From NCBI RefSeq assembly GCF_013450295.1, contig NZ_SKBR01000001.1, positions 2,419,001 to 2,483,000 on the forward strand: DNA of 64,000 bases, in the 5' to 3' direction. The translations under genes were made by a program, and so were the position numbers. Source of the DNA: Streptomyces sp. AJS327 (lineage in GTDB: Bacteria > Actinomycetota > Actinomycetes > Streptomycetales > Streptomycetaceae). Positions 27,177 to 35,550 of this stretch are shown here, piece by piece (the first letter of the stretch is position 1; each line of letters begins with the position of its first letter). The notes beneath the pieces were generated by a model. The model saw only the letters and a list, made by a program, of their open reading frames with translations, was not told where the DNA came from and searched no databases.

Positions 27177-28415
27177 TCAGTTGCCGACGACGCGGCGCAG
27201 GTCCTGGAACGCGGTGTAGTTCGAGATCGACTCGATCCGCCCCGGCGGGCAGCTGGCCACCGCCTCGTTGGCGTCCGCGCAGACCTGGAAGTCGACACCG
27301 GCGACCTCCAGCCGAACCGCCAGGTCGAGCTTGCGGTCCCCGATCACCCGGATCGGGTGCCCGGCCAGCCGCGAGTAGTCCACGTCCCACAGCCAGGAGG
27401 TGTCGGTGCCGTCCGCGCCGCGCGCGTTCACCGAGAGGATCACCGGGGCGGGCGGCGCGTCGATCAGCGAGAAGGTCTCCAGCCACCCCGCCGGGTTCTT
27501 CGCCAGCAGCAGCCGCAGCTCACGCCCCTGATGCCGCACCACGTCGTACCGGCCGGCGACCGCCGTGACGCCGTACATCCGCTCCAGCGCCACCTGCGGG
27601 GGCACGCCGAAGGCCGCCGCCACGGCCGTCGAGGTCGCCGCGTTGGCACGGTTGGCGCGGCCGGGGAGCTGGAGCCGGATCGGCCAGGCCGATCCGTGCG
27701 GGTCGAGGACGTACTCCCCGGACAGCGCCCAGCTCGGGGTCGGGCGGCGGAACCCGCACTCGCCGCACATCCACTCCTCGCCCGGCCACTGGAGCACCCC
27801 GCCGCAGGCCGGGCAGGACCAGGCGTCGTCCCGCCACTCCTGACCGGCCGCGACCCAGACCACCTGAGGTGAGGAGGAGGCCGCCCAGACGACCAGCGGG
27901 TCGTCCGCGTTGGCGATGATCACGGCCTTCTGGCCGGTCAGCCCCTCCCGCCACCGCTCGGCCAGCATCCGCGTCTCGCCCGCCCGGTCCAGCTGGTCGC
28001 GGGAGAGGTTCAGCAGCGCTATGGCCTTGGGCGTGACGTCGCGCGCGACCGTGGCCAGGTACTTCTCGTCGACCTCGATCACGCCGAAGCGGGCCTCCGA
28101 ACCGCCGGCGAGCGCGGAGGTGATGCCCGCGGGCATGTTCGCGCCCAGCGCGTTGGACACCACCTCGCCACCGGCGCGCAGCGCCTCGGCGATCAGGCGG
28201 GTGGTGGTGGTCTTCCCGTTGGTCGCCGACACCAGCACCACGTCCAGGTGCTGCGCCAGCCGAGCCAGCAGGTCGGGGTCGAGCCTCAGCGCCACCCGGC
28301 CGCCGATCACCGATCCGCTGCCGCGGCCCGCGGCCCGCGACACCGCGGCCGCGGCTCTCCCCGCCGTCACGGCGAGCCGCGCGCGCGGCGACAGCGGCTC
28401 CGTGTTGCCTGCCAT
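27177..28415 (-). CDS. murT: Lipid II isoglutaminyl synthase, ligase subunit MurT
   Basis: Mur-ligase-like ATPase of 412 residues. The P-loop SATNGKTTTT (63-72), the central VIEVDEKYL and LNLSRDQLDR motifs, and the C-terminal DUF1727 domain (IRVIGDRKLDLAVRLEVAG) are present. A Cys4 zinc ribbon is inserted in the middle domain: C201, C204, C217, C220. Together with GatD it amidates peptidoglycan precursor, a modification needed for efficient cross-linking. ATG 28415; divergent from the deformylase gene. Confidence 0.96.
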   Translation of the reverse strand: MAGNTEPLSPRARLAVTAGRAAAAVSRAAGRGSGSVIGGRVALRLDPDLLARLAQHLDVVLVSATNGKTTTTRLIAEALRAGGEVVSNALGANMPAGITSALAGGSEARFGVIEVDEKYLATVARDVTPKAIALLNLSRDQLDRAGETRMLAERWREGLTGQKAVIIANADDPLVVWAASSSPQVVWVAAGQEWRDDAWSCPACGGVLQWPGEEWMCGECGFRRPTPSWALSGEYVLDPHGSAWPIRLQLPGRANRANAATSTAVAAAFGVPPQVALERMYGVTAVAGRYDVVRHQGRELRLLLAKNPAGWLETFSLIDAPPAPVILSVNARGADGTDTSWLWDVDYSRLAGHPIRVIGDRKLDLAVRLEVAGVDFQVCADANEAVASCPPGRIESISNYTAFQDLRRVVGN

Positions 28416-28522
28416 CGTCCTGGATCCTCCTTGCCCCTCGGTAGAAGAGCAGCCTATCGAGATCCCACGGTGGTCCGAACCGCGCCACCCGCCCCCCGGC
28501 GGCCCCCGGGTAGGCTCCGCCC

Positions 28523-29074
28523 ATGCGACGCGGCGCCATCCCGGGCGGCACCGGAACCCCCCGTTCGATCCGGCTCCACGGCGACCCGGCGCTGCGCGCC
28601 CCGTCCGCCCCCGTCACCCCCGGTCACCCGGAACTCGCCCAGCTGGTCGAGGACATGTACGCCACGATGTACGCGGCCCGTGGGGTGGGGCTCGCGGCCT
28701 GCCAGATCGGGGTCCCGCTGCGGCTGTTCGTCTACGACTGCCCGGACGACGAGGACCGGCGGCACCGCGGTCACCTCGCCAACCCCCGGCTGGTGACCTC
28801 CGGGGGCGTCACCGTGCGCGGGCCGGAGGGCTGCCTCTCGCTGCCCGGTCTGGAGTCGCCGACACCGCGCGCCGACGAGGTCGAACTGGCCGGTGAGGAC
28901 ATCGCGGGGAACCCGCTCCGGGTCGCCGGGAGCGGCTACTTCGCCCGCTGTCTCCAGCACGAGTACGACCATCTCGGGGGCGGGCTGTATCTCGACCGGC
29001 TCACCCCGTTCCACCGCCGCCGGGCGCTGCGCGCCGCTCGCCGGGCCGCCTGGGCCGAGCCGCCGCCCGGCTGA
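28523..29074 (+). CDS. def: Peptide deformylase
   Basis: Iron (or zinc) enzyme of 183 residues removing the N-formyl group from nascent proteins. All three motifs are canonical: GVGLAACQIG, EGCLS (metal ligand C104) and HEYDH (H146, E147, H150). An N-terminal tail of about 12 residues precedes the core and a basic Arg/Ala tail ends it. ATG 28523. Divergent from murT over about 107 bases. Confidence 0.96.
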   Translation: MRRGAIPGGTGTPRSIRLHGDPALRAPSAPVTPGHPELAQLVEDMYATMYAARGVGLAACQIGVPLRLFVYDCPDDEDRRHRGHLANPRLVTSGGVTVRGPEGCLSLPGLESPTPRADEVELAGEDIAGNPLRVAGSGYFARCLQHEYDHLGGGLYLDRLTPFHRRRALRAARRAAWAEPPPG

Positions 29075-29167
29075 CGGGTGCTGCCCGGCGGGCGCGGCAC
29101 GGCGGACGCGGCCGGGCGCCCGGCGGGCGCGCCGGGCGGTGCCTGGTGGCGGAGGACCCGAGGACCC

Positions 29168-29809
29168 TCAGAAGACGGGGACGCCGTCGCGGTCCCCGGC
29201 CACCGCGAGCCCGCCCCACAGCAGGTCCGCGAGGTGGCGCACCAACTGCTCGCGGGGGCAGGGGCGTTCGCGGAGCCACCAGTCCCCGGCGGCGTACATC
29301 ATGCCGACGACGCCGTGTCCCCACACCCGGGCCACCTCGGCGCCGGCCGGGCCGAGGTCGACGCGTTCGCCGATCACGGTGGCCAGCTCCTCGCCGAGCC
29401 GCCGGAGCAGCGGGGTGGTGTGCTGTCCGGTCTCGAACTCCCGCTCTCCCGCGGGGCCTTCCTCGGACGGGTGCATCAGGAAGCGGTAGACCTGGGGCCG
29501 GGTCTCGATCGCCGCGAGGTAGGTGTCGAGGGTCGCCTCCACCCGCTCCCGCCGGTCGGTGGGGGCGTCCAGCGCGGCGCGGAGCGCGTCGAGGAGCCCG
29601 TCGGTGTGCCGGACGGCGAGCGCGCGGTAGAGCCCGCCCTTGTCCCCGAAGTGCCGGTACAGGATCGGCTTGGTGATGCCCGCCTCCGCGGCGATGGCGT
29701 TCATCGAGGCGCCCGGGCCGTCCCTGAGGACCACCCGGTCCGCCGCCTCCAGCAGCTCCGAGCGGCGTTGCCGCGTGGCATCGTGCTGGGCGTCTCGTCG
29801 CGTTCCCAT
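29168..29809 (-). CDS. TetR-family transcriptional regulator
   Basis: A 213-residue repressor. The N-terminal helix-turn-helix (RRSELLEAADRVVLRDGPGASMNAIAAEAGITKPILYRHFGDKGGLYRAL) is a clear TetR domain; the rest is an all-helical ligand domain. ATG 29809. It is divergent from an acyl-CoA dehydrogenase gene, with a 17-bp palindrome over that gene's -10 box, so it very probably controls the dehydrogenase and may sense an acyl-CoA. Confidence 0.93.
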   Translation of the reverse strand: MGTRRDAQHDATRQRRSELLEAADRVVLRDGPGASMNAIAAEAGITKPILYRHFGDKGGLYRALAVRHTDGLLDALRAALDAPTDRRERVEATLDTYLAAIETRPQVYRFLMHPSEEGPAGEREFETGQHTTPLLRRLGEELATVIGERVDLGPAGAEVARVWGHGVVGMMYAAGDWWLRERPCPREQLVRHLADLLWGGLAVAGDRDGVPVF

Positions 29810-29895
29810 TCGAAGTGCCTCCCCGCCCCGTCGATCACGTCGCCCCCGCCGCAACGTAACACCGGTCGCCGGGGTTGATCGGGGGAGCGGGGCGG

Positions 29896-29927
29896 TTGAC
29901 ATGCTTACCAGCCAGTAACATACTGGC
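29896..29927 (+). promoter_or_regulatory. Acyl-CoA dehydrogenase promoter with TetR operator
   Basis: -35 TTGACA (29896-29901), 17-base spacer, -10 CATACT (29919-29924). The perfect inverted repeat GCCAGTA-ACA-TACTGGC (29911-29927) covers the -10, and an overlapping TTAC-N6-GTAA (about 29905-29918) lies just upstream. Placed between divergent tetR and dehydrogenase genes, this is a strong repressor site. Confidence 0.8.
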
Positions 29928-29980
29928 GCGCAGTCGATTACCGAAGGTAACAAACCGCGAGACACGGTGGAGGGACGGCG

Positions 29981-31213
29981 ATGGCCGATTCCGCGTTTGC
30001 GATCGACCTCAACGAGGACCAGAAGGAGGTCCGGAGCTGGATCCACGGTTTCGCCGCCGACGTGATCCGGCCCGCGGCGGCGGAATGGGACGAGCGCGAG
30101 GAGACCCCCTGGCCGATCATCCAGGAGGCCGCCAAGATCGGGCTCTACTCGCTCGACTTCTACGCCCAGCAGTTCTTCGACCCCACCGGTCTCGGCATCG
30201 CGATGACCATGGAGGAGCTGTTCTGGGGTGACGCGGGGATCGCCCTGTCCATCGTCGGCACCGGGCTGGCGGCGGTCGGCGTGCTCGCGAACGGCACCGA
30301 GGAGCAGATCGGCACCTGGGTCCCGCAGATGTACGGGGACGCCAGCGACGTGAAGGTGGCCGCCTTCTGCTCCTCCGAACCCGACGCCGGATCGGACGTC
30401 GCGGCGATGCGCACCCGCGCCGTCTACCACGAGGCCACCGACGAGTGGGTGCTCAACGGCACCAAGACCTGGGCGACCAACGGCGGTATCGCCAACGTCC
30501 ACGTGGTGGTCGCCGTCGTCGACCCGGAGCTGGGCTCCAAGGGGCACGCCTCCTTCATCATCCCGCCGGACACCCCCGGGCTGTCGCAGGGCCAGAAGTT
30601 CAAGAAGCACGGCATCCGCGCCTCGCACACCGCCGAGGTCGTCCTGGAGGAGGTCCGCGTGCCCGGGCACTGCCTGCTCGGCGGCAAGGACAAGCTGGAC
30701 GAGCGGCTGGCGCGGGCCAGGGAGCGGGCGAAGACGGGGGGCGAGCGCGTCAAGAACGCGGCCATGGCCACCTTCGAGGCGTCCCGCCCGGCGGTCGGCG
30801 CGCAGGCGGTGGGCATCGCCCGCGCCGCGTACGAGGTCGCGCTGGAGTACGCCAAGACCCGGGTCCAGTTCGGCCGCCCGATCATCGACAACCAGGGCGT
30901 CGCCTTCCAGCTCGCCGACATGCGCACCCGCGTCGACGCGGCCCGCCTCCTGGTGTGGCGAGCCTCCTGGATGGCCGCCGCGGGCCGCCCCTTCGAGTCC
31001 GCGGAGGGCTCGATGTCCAAGCTGTACGCGGGCGAGACCGCCAAGGCCGTCACCGCGCAGGCGATGCAGATCCTCGGCGGCAACGGCTACACCCGGGAGT
31101 ACCCGGTGGAGCGCATGCACCGGGACGCGGCGATCTACTCGATCTTCGAGGGAACCAGCGAGATCCAGCGTCTGGTGATCGCCCGCAGCCTGTCGGGCAT
31201 GCCCATCCGCTGA
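29981..31213 (+). CDS. Acyl-CoA dehydrogenase
   Basis: FAD-dependent dehydrogenase of 410 residues introducing the alpha-beta double bond in acyl-CoA. Signature 1 [17 protein letters not shown] and signature 2 [21 protein letters not shown] are intact and the catalytic base is E390 in [14 protein letters not shown]/substrate residues in [14 protein letters not shown] are present. A small Lys/Arg-rich insert ([16 protein letters not shown], near residues 245-260) is unusual for the family. GGAGGG precedes ATG 29981. Chain-length preference unknown. Controlled in all likelihood by the adjacent TetR protein. Confidence 0.95.
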   Translation: MADSAFAIDLNEDQKEVRSWIHGFAADVIRPAAAEWDEREETPWPIIQEAAKIGLYSLDFYAQQFFDPTGLGIAMTMEELFWGDAGIALSIVGTGLAAVGVLANGTEEQIGTWVPQMYGDASDVKVAAFCSSEPDAGSDVAAMRTRAVYHEATDEWVLNGTKTWATNGGIANVHVVVAVVDPELGSKGHASFIIPPDTPGLSQGQKFKKHGIRASHTAEVVLEEVRVPGHCLLGGKDKLDERLARARERAKTGGERVKNAAMATFEASRPAVGAQAVGIARAAYEVALEYAKTRVQFGRPIIDNQGVAFQLADMRTRVDAARLLVWRASWMAAAGRPFESAEGSMSKLYAGETAKAVTAQAMQILGGNGYTREYPVERMHRDAAIYSIFEGTSEIQRLVIARSLSGMPIR

Positions 31214-31230
31214 CCGCCGCCCCCCGAACC

Positions 31231-31269
31231 GGGCGGCCGCCGGAGTAGACGGCACTCCGGCGGCCGCCC
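31231..31269. terminator. Terminator after the acyl-CoA dehydrogenase gene
   Basis: Perfect 16-bp stem (31231-31246 with 31254-31269; arm GGGCGGCCGCCGGAGT) and a 7-base loop, between convergent genes, so able to act in both directions. Confidence 0.8.
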
Positions 31270-31294
31270 CTCGCCGGGCCGGGGCCGCCCCGGG

Positions 31295-31504
31295 TCAGGG
31301 CAGTTCGCGTTCGATGGCCGCCCGACCCTCTGTCGCCAGCCGCTCTCGCGCCCACCGGAGGTTCTCCTCGGTCAGCTCGCGACCGGAGGCCAGGACCAGG
31401 TCCTCGGCGCTGACGTCCCCCTCGGCGCCGGTGTGCAGCAGCGCGTCCGGGGTCGGGCCGCCGTCCGCCGCCGGTTCGGATCTCTTCTCGGGTTCGGCAT
31501 CCAT
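31295..31504 (-). CDS. Small acidic protein, unknown function
   Basis: A 69-residue soluble protein, MDAEPEKRSEPAADGG then DVSAEDLVLASGRELTEENLRWARERLATEGRAAIERELP. The acidic first half looks disordered and the second half forms one or two helices. ATG 31504 has GGGAG eight bases upstream; the open frame extends further but without signals. No domain recognised. Convergent with the dehydrogenase. Confidence 0.65.
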   Translation of the reverse strand: MDAEPEKRSEPAADGGPTPDALLHTGAEGDVSAEDLVLASGRELTEENLRWARERLATEGRAAIERELP

Positions 31505-31722
31505 GGTTCGCTCCCTCGCAGCGCGTCTCGCGTGCCGCCGGTCTCCGCGCCGGGCCATCCCCGGCCGAGGTTCCGTTCCGGGTATCCCCGGCCGCGCCAT
31601 CCACTCCCTCCCCGCCGCGGAAACCGCCCGGCGCGGACGTCCCAGGCCCCCGGGGCCACCGGGCGGGGGTGGGAGGGAGCGGAGCGTGGCCGCGAGGGCC
31701 CTCCAGCGCTTAGGGTCGTGCC

Positions 31723-32103
31723 ATGGCTTCAGGCGAGGAGACGGCGCGGGTCGACACCTGGATCTGGTCGGTGCGGCTCGTCAAGACGCGCGCGCTGGCC
31801 GCCAAGGCGTGCCGGGCGGGGCACGTCAAGGTCAACGGCAAGCGCGCCAAGCCCGCCCAGACGCTGCGCGGCGGGGACGAGGTCCGGGTCCGCCAGGACG
31901 GCCGGGAGCGCGTCGCGGTGGTGACCCGGCTGCTGCACAAGCGGGTGGGCGCCGCGATCGCCGCCGAGTGCTACGTCGACCAGTCACCGCCGCCACCCCC
32001 GCCGCTCGCCGTCGCCCCGGACACCGGCCGGGAACGCGCGGCCAACCGGCACCCCACCCAGCGTGAGCTGCGCGAACTCGCGCGGTTGCGCTCCGGCGGC
32101 TGA
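31723..32103 (+). CDS. S4-domain RNA-binding protein (Hsp15/HslR-like)
   Basis: A 126-residue protein whose first 60 residues (ARVDTWIWSVRLVKTRALAAKACRAGHVKVNGKRAKPAQTLRGGDEVRV) are an S4 RNA-binding domain in the order seen in Hsp15, which recycles free 50S subunits carrying nascent chains. A Pro-rich linker (SPPPPPPLAVAP) and basic C-terminus follow. ATG 31723. The role is by family; ribosome recycling in this host is inference. Confidence 0.9.
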   Translation: MASGEETARVDTWIWSVRLVKTRALAAKACRAGHVKVNGKRAKPAQTLRGGDEVRVRQDGRERVAVVTRLLHKRVGAAIAAECYVDQSPPPPPPLAVAPDTGRERAANRHPTQRELRELARLRSGG

Positions 32104-32421
32104 CCGTCCCGCCCCGCCGCCCGGAGCGGGGAACGGCACCGGCGCGCCCTTCCGCGAGCGTGGGTCCCAACGCCCGTACGCGGCCCGGGACTCCGGCGCC
32201 GCACAGCGGAGGACCGGCGGGACCCGAGGCGGTCCGTCGCGGGGGTGTCGCGGAGTGACGGCGGGGGCGCTGGAGCGCGCCGCTGTCGCCACGCAACGCC
32301 GGGGCACGCGCGGCCGCCGGTACCCCGACGGGGTGGAACGGGCCGGGCGGCGCTACGCGGCGCCGTCACCGGCCCGCCGCTCTCGGCGCGCCGGACCGGC
32401 CGGCGCGCCCGCGTCAGGCGG
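32104..32421. other. Intergenic, nothing recognised
   Basis: About 318 GC-rich bases between convergent genes. Open frames on both strands are Arg/Pro/Gly-rich and have no ribosome sites or domains. Confidence 0.5.
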
Positions 32422-32661
32422 TCAGGAGTCGAGCGGCCGCCGTGACGGAACGGTCGCCAGCACCTTCCGCCCGGCGTAGATGTCGGCGATGGCGTACTCC
32501 CGGGCCTGCCAGGTGTAGGGGGTGCGGCACAGCTGGAAGGCCCGCTTGGCGTTGGCGGTGGCGAGTACGGCGTTCCGCACCCGGGGCGGGAGCTGCCGGG
32601 ACTTGAAGAGGGTGACGGCCTCCGGAACCGGAACGAGGGCTAAGGGGTGTGAGGGTTTCAT
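32422..32661 (-). CDS. Small protein of unknown function
   Basis: A 79-residue protein, MKPSHPLALVPVPEAVTLFK followed by SRQLPPRVRNAVLATANAKRAFQLCRTPYTWQAREYAIADIYAGRKVLATVPS. Balanced composition, an ATG with GGAGAG about nine bases upstream and the wobble-position GC bias support translation. Two Trp/Tyr-containing segments suggest a folded domain but I recognise none. Its leader on the minus strand contains a 34-bp perfect palindrome and a second hairpin. Confidence 0.7.
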   Translation of the reverse strand: MKPSHPLALVPVPEAVTLFKSRQLPPRVRNAVLATANAKRAFQLCRTPYTWQAREYAIADIYAGRKVLATVPSRRPLDS

Positions 32662-32702
32662 GGTGGTCTCTCCTGGTGGTGTCTGGTCGCCGCGGTGGCG
32701 GC

Positions 32703-32736
32703 CGGGCGGAGGCGTCCCCGGGGACGCCTCCGCCCG
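32703..32736. repeat. 34-bp perfect palindrome
   Basis: Arms of 17 bases, CGGGCGGAGGCGTCCCC and its complement, with no spacer, centred at 32719/32720. It lies 42 bases upstream of the small gene at 32661 (minus strand). Confidence 0.85.
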
Positions 32737-32763
32737 TCGTGCGGGCTCTCCCGGAGGGAGACG

Positions 32764-32792
32764 CCCCGCGCGAGCGTAGCGCTCGCGCGGGG
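32764..32792. repeat. 13-bp-stem hairpin with 3-base loop
   Basis: CCCCGCGCGAGCG, loop TAG, CGCTCGCGCGGGG. Next to the 34-bp palindrome in the same divergent intergenic region; could be a terminator, attenuator or protein site. Confidence 0.75.
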
Positions 32793-32938
32793 GCGGGGTT
32801 GTTGCCCGGGTGTGACGGTATCCGCACGTTCCGGCGGACGAGCCGGTGACGGGATGGTTCGTGCGCCGATGAGTACGCGAGCCCCTCCCGGTCTACCGGA
32901 GGAGAGCACGTCCGCACACCCTCGGTGAGGAGTCCGCC

Positions 32939-33409
32939 ATGCAGAAGATCACCACTCATCTCTGGTTCGACGACCGGGCGTTGGAGGCCGCCGAGTTCTA
33001 CACCTCGCTGTTCGAGGACGCGCGGGTGCTGGAGGTCACCCACTACCCGGAGACCGCGCCCGGGCCCACGGGCACGGTCATGACGGTGACCTTCGAGGTC
33101 GCGGGCCAGCGGTTCATCGCGCTGAACGGCGGTCCGCTGTTCTCCTTCAACGAGTCCATGTCGCTCTACGTGGACTGCGAGGACCAGGCGGAGGTGGACC
33201 GGCTGTGGGCGGCGCTGACCGAGGGCGGAGAGGAGGCGCCGTGCGGCTGGCTGAAGGACGGGTACGGACTCTCCTGGCAGATCGTCCCCCGTGTGCTGAC
33301 CGAACTGCTGCGGGACCCGGACCAGGCGGCGGTCGAGCGCGTCATGGCCGCCATGCTGCGCATGCGGAAGATCGACGTCCAGGCGCTGCGGGACGCCCAC
33401 GCGGGCTGA
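32939..33409 (+). CDS. VOC-superfamily protein (PhnB-like)
   Basis: A 156-residue glyoxalase/bleomycin-resistance-fold protein of the PhnB-like (3-dmu-9_3-mt) group. The start MQKITTHLWFDDRALEAAEFY with FTSLF/TSLFEDARV and the strands GTVMTVTFEVAGQRFIALNGGP and SMSLYVDCEDQAEVDRLW are typical; the C-terminal WLKDGYGLSWQIVPRVL closes the fold. ATG 32939 after GGTGAGGAG. Substrate unknown; annotations as methyltransferase in this family are historical and probably wrong. Confidence 0.9.
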   Translation: MQKITTHLWFDDRALEAAEFYTSLFEDARVLEVTHYPETAPGPTGTVMTVTFEVAGQRFIALNGGPLFSFNESMSLYVDCEDQAEVDRLWAALTEGGEEAPCGWLKDGYGLSWQIVPRVLTELLRDPDQAAVERVMAAMLRMRKIDVQALRDAHAG

Positions 33410-33472
33410 CCGCGGGCGCCCCGCGTGGCCGGCGCCGTCGCGGAAGGGGGCGGGGCCCGGCGCCGGGCGGGT

Positions 33473-33949
33473 TCACGGGGTGGCGGGCCGGGCCGGGACG
33501 AGGCCGTCGGCGGTGAGCCCGTCCAGCACCGCCTGGCCCAGGACCTCCACCGCGGAGCGGGGGCGGACCATCACGGTGAACTCGCGGATCCGGCCCCGCT
33601 GGTCGAAGTGGAGGAGGTCCATGCCGTGGATCTCCCTGCCCCGTACGGTGGCCCGGAAGATCAGGACCGCGGAGGGGGTCTCGTCGCCGTCGGAGCCGGT
33701 GCGCGCCGTGCCCTCGAAGTCGCCGACGTAGCGGAAGTCCTCGAAGGTGCGCAGCAGCACGCCGAACAGGCCCAGCACCATCGGCCTGCCCTCGAAGGGG
33801 GCGAAGGTCACCGGGCTGTGGAAGCGGATGTCCTCGGTGAACAGCTCCTCCAGCGCCGCGAGTTCACGGCGCTCGATCGCCGCGCGGAACCGCGCGGCCG
33901 GATCCTCCACCCGAAGGTGACCCTCATCGTCATGAGTATTCATCGTCAT
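33473..33949 (-). CDS. SnoaL/NTF2-like protein
   Basis: A 158-residue cone-fold protein of the nuclear-transport-factor-2 superfamily: PAARFRAAIERRELAALEELFTEDIRFHSP helix, then strands GREIHGMDLLHFDQRGRIREFTVMVRP. Such proteins serve as small isomerases or ligand binders; no catalytic set is assigned. Two in-frame ATGs (33949 and 33943) both lie inside a 16-bp tandem repeat that may be the operator of the divergent PadR gene. Confidence 0.85.
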   Translation of the reverse strand: MTMNTHDDEGHLRVEDPAARFRAAIERRELAALEELFTEDIRFHSPVTFAPFEGRPMVLGLFGVLLRTFEDFRYVGDFEGTARTGSDGDETPSAVLIFRATVRGREIHGMDLLHFDQRGRIREFTVMVRPRSAVEVLGQAVLDGLTADGLVPARPATP

Positions 33950-33955
33950 GAGTAT
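33924..33955. promoter_or_regulatory. Perfect tandem 16-bp repeat, probable PadR operator
   Basis: TCATCGTCATGAGTAT occurs twice head to tail (33924-33939, 33940-33955). Each unit holds the palindrome-like core ACTCATGA/TCATGAGT. It covers the start codon of the SnoaL gene and lies 72 bases before padR, so binding would block the former directly. Confidence 0.65.
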
Positions 33956-34026
33956 GGTGAGGGGGATCCCGCCGGGCAACGGCTCCGGCGGCGCGGAATC
34001 TCCGGCGAGGTGGGGGAGGCGGTTCG

Positions 34027-34593
34027 ATGGCGCTACGGCACGCCGTGCTGGCGGCACTGCTGGACGGGGAACTGAGCGGGTATCACCTGGCGAAGTCGTT
34101 CGACCTGGGCGTGGCCAACTTCTGGTCCGCCGCGCCCCAGCAGGTGTACAGCGAACTGACGCGGCTGGAGCGGGCGGGTCTGGTCTCCGGCCGCGAGGTG
34201 GTGCAGGAGAGCCGCCCGAACAAGCGGCTGTTCCGGGTCACCGAGGCCGGGCTGGCCGAGCTGGGGGCCTTCGCGGCCACCGCCAGCCGCCCCTCGGTGA
34301 TCCGCGACGACCTGCTCGTCAAGGTGCAGGCGGCCGACCACGTCGACACGGGGGAGCTGGCCGAGCGGCTCACCGAGCGCGCCGCCCACGCGGAGGCCCG
34401 GATCGAGCTGTTCGGAAAGGTGCTGCGCACCCTGCGCGGGGAGCGCGACGAGGAGGAGTTCCTGCGCCACGGCGAGCGCGTCGGCCCGTACCTGACCTGC
34501 CTGCGCGGCCTCGCCTTCGAACAGCACCACCGCGCGTGGTGCGAACGGAGCGCGGCGGTGCTGCGTGAACGGGAGGCGGCCGGTGCGCGCTGA
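34027..34593 (+). CDS. PadR-family transcriptional regulator
   Basis: A 188-residue regulator. The winged helix ALRHAVLAALLDGELSGYHLAKSF with YSELTRLERAGLVSGREV and the wing NKRLFRVTEAGLAEL are diagnostic; the C-terminal half is the coiled-coil Vir-type domain of PadR subfamily 1. GGGGGAGG precedes ATG 34027. Divergent from the SnoaL-like gene and overlapping the next gene, so it probably controls both. Confidence 0.92.
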   Translation: MALRHAVLAALLDGELSGYHLAKSFDLGVANFWSAAPQQVYSELTRLERAGLVSGREVVQESRPNKRLFRVTEAGLAELGAFAATASRPSVIRDDLLVKVQAADHVDTGELAERLTERAAHAEARIELFGKVLRTLRGERDEEEFLRHGERVGPYLTCLRGLAFEQHHRAWCERSAAVLREREAAGAR

Positions 34594-35389
34594 CGGATAC
34601 CTGCGCTACGTGGCACTGGGGGACAGCCAGACCGAGGGCGTGGGCGACGAGGACGCCACAGGCACCCCCCGCGGCTGGGCCGACCGGCTCGCCGGGCGGC
34701 TGGTACGCCACAACCCCGAGGCGCGGTACGCCAACCTGGCGGTGCGCGGCCGGCTGGCCGGACAGGTCCGGGCCGAGCAACTGCCGTCCGCGCTCGCCCT
34801 GCGGCCGGACCTCGCCACCGTCGTCGCCGGGGTGAACGACCTGCTGCGGCCCCGCTGCGACGTCGACGAGGTCGCCGGGGAACTGGAGGCGATGTGCGTC
34901 GCGCTCACCGCCCAGGGCGCCCGGGTGGCGACCCTCACCTTCCCGGACATCACCCGGCTCATCCCCCTCGCCCGGCCGGTCAGCTCCCGGGTCCTCGCCC
35001 TGAACGCGCGTATCCGGGAGCTGAGCGCGCGGCACGGGATCGCGTGCGCGGAGACCGAACCACACGCGGTCGTCTCCGACCCGCGCCTCTGGGAGCCGGA
35101 CCGGCTGCACGCCAGCCCCTTCGGCCACCAGCGGATCGCCGCCGCGATGGGGCACGCCCTCGGGCTGCCGTGCTGCGACGACTCCTGGACCCGCCCGCTG
35201 CCCCCGCCCGTGACGCCCGCCCCCACCGGGCTGCGCGCGGTGGCCGGGGAGGCGCGCTGGGCCGCGGCGTTCCTCGGCCCCTGGGTCGGCCGCCGGCTGC
35301 GGGGGCGTTCCTCGGGCGACGGCCGGACCGCCAAGCGACCCGAACTGCTGCCGATAGGCGAGCTGCCGCCGGTCCCCGAACCCGGCTGA
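34583..35389 (+). CDS. SGNH/GDSL hydrolase (paralogue of the one at 8864)
   Basis: A 268-residue SGNH hydrolase. VALGDSQTEGVGDEDA carries the nucleophile, NLAVRGRLAGQ block II, VVAGVNDLL block III and PDRLHASPFGHQR the Asp/His dyad. It shares overall layout and the C-terminal tail VGRRLRGRSSGDGRTAKRP with the protein at 8864-9694. GTG 34583 has GGGAGG six bases upstream and overlaps the padR stop by 11 bases; GTG 34565 is the alternative. Translationally coupled to PadR. Confidence 0.9.
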   Translation: MRADGYLRYVALGDSQTEGVGDEDATGTPRGWADRLAGRLVRHNPEARYANLAVRGRLAGQVRAEQLPSALALRPDLATVVAGVNDLLRPRCDVDEVAGELEAMCVALTAQGARVATLTFPDITRLIPLARPVSSRVLALNARIRELSARHGIACAETEPHAVVSDPRLWEPDRLHASPFGHQRIAAAMGHALGLPCCDDSWTRPLPPPVTPAPTGLRAVAGEARWAAAFLGPWVGRRLRGRSSGDGRTAKRPELLPIGELPPVPEPG

Positions 35390-35550
35390 GCGGTGGGACC
35401 GGATGACGCCCGGGTACGGGGCGGTCCGTCCGCCCCGTCGGGCCGGGTCCGCGCTCGCGGAGTGTGGCGCTCCCCGGCGCCCGGCCCCGCGTCCGGCGAG
35501 AGCGGGTGCGTGCGGGGGTGAGAGCCGAACTCGCCCGAGGAGAGGGACGG

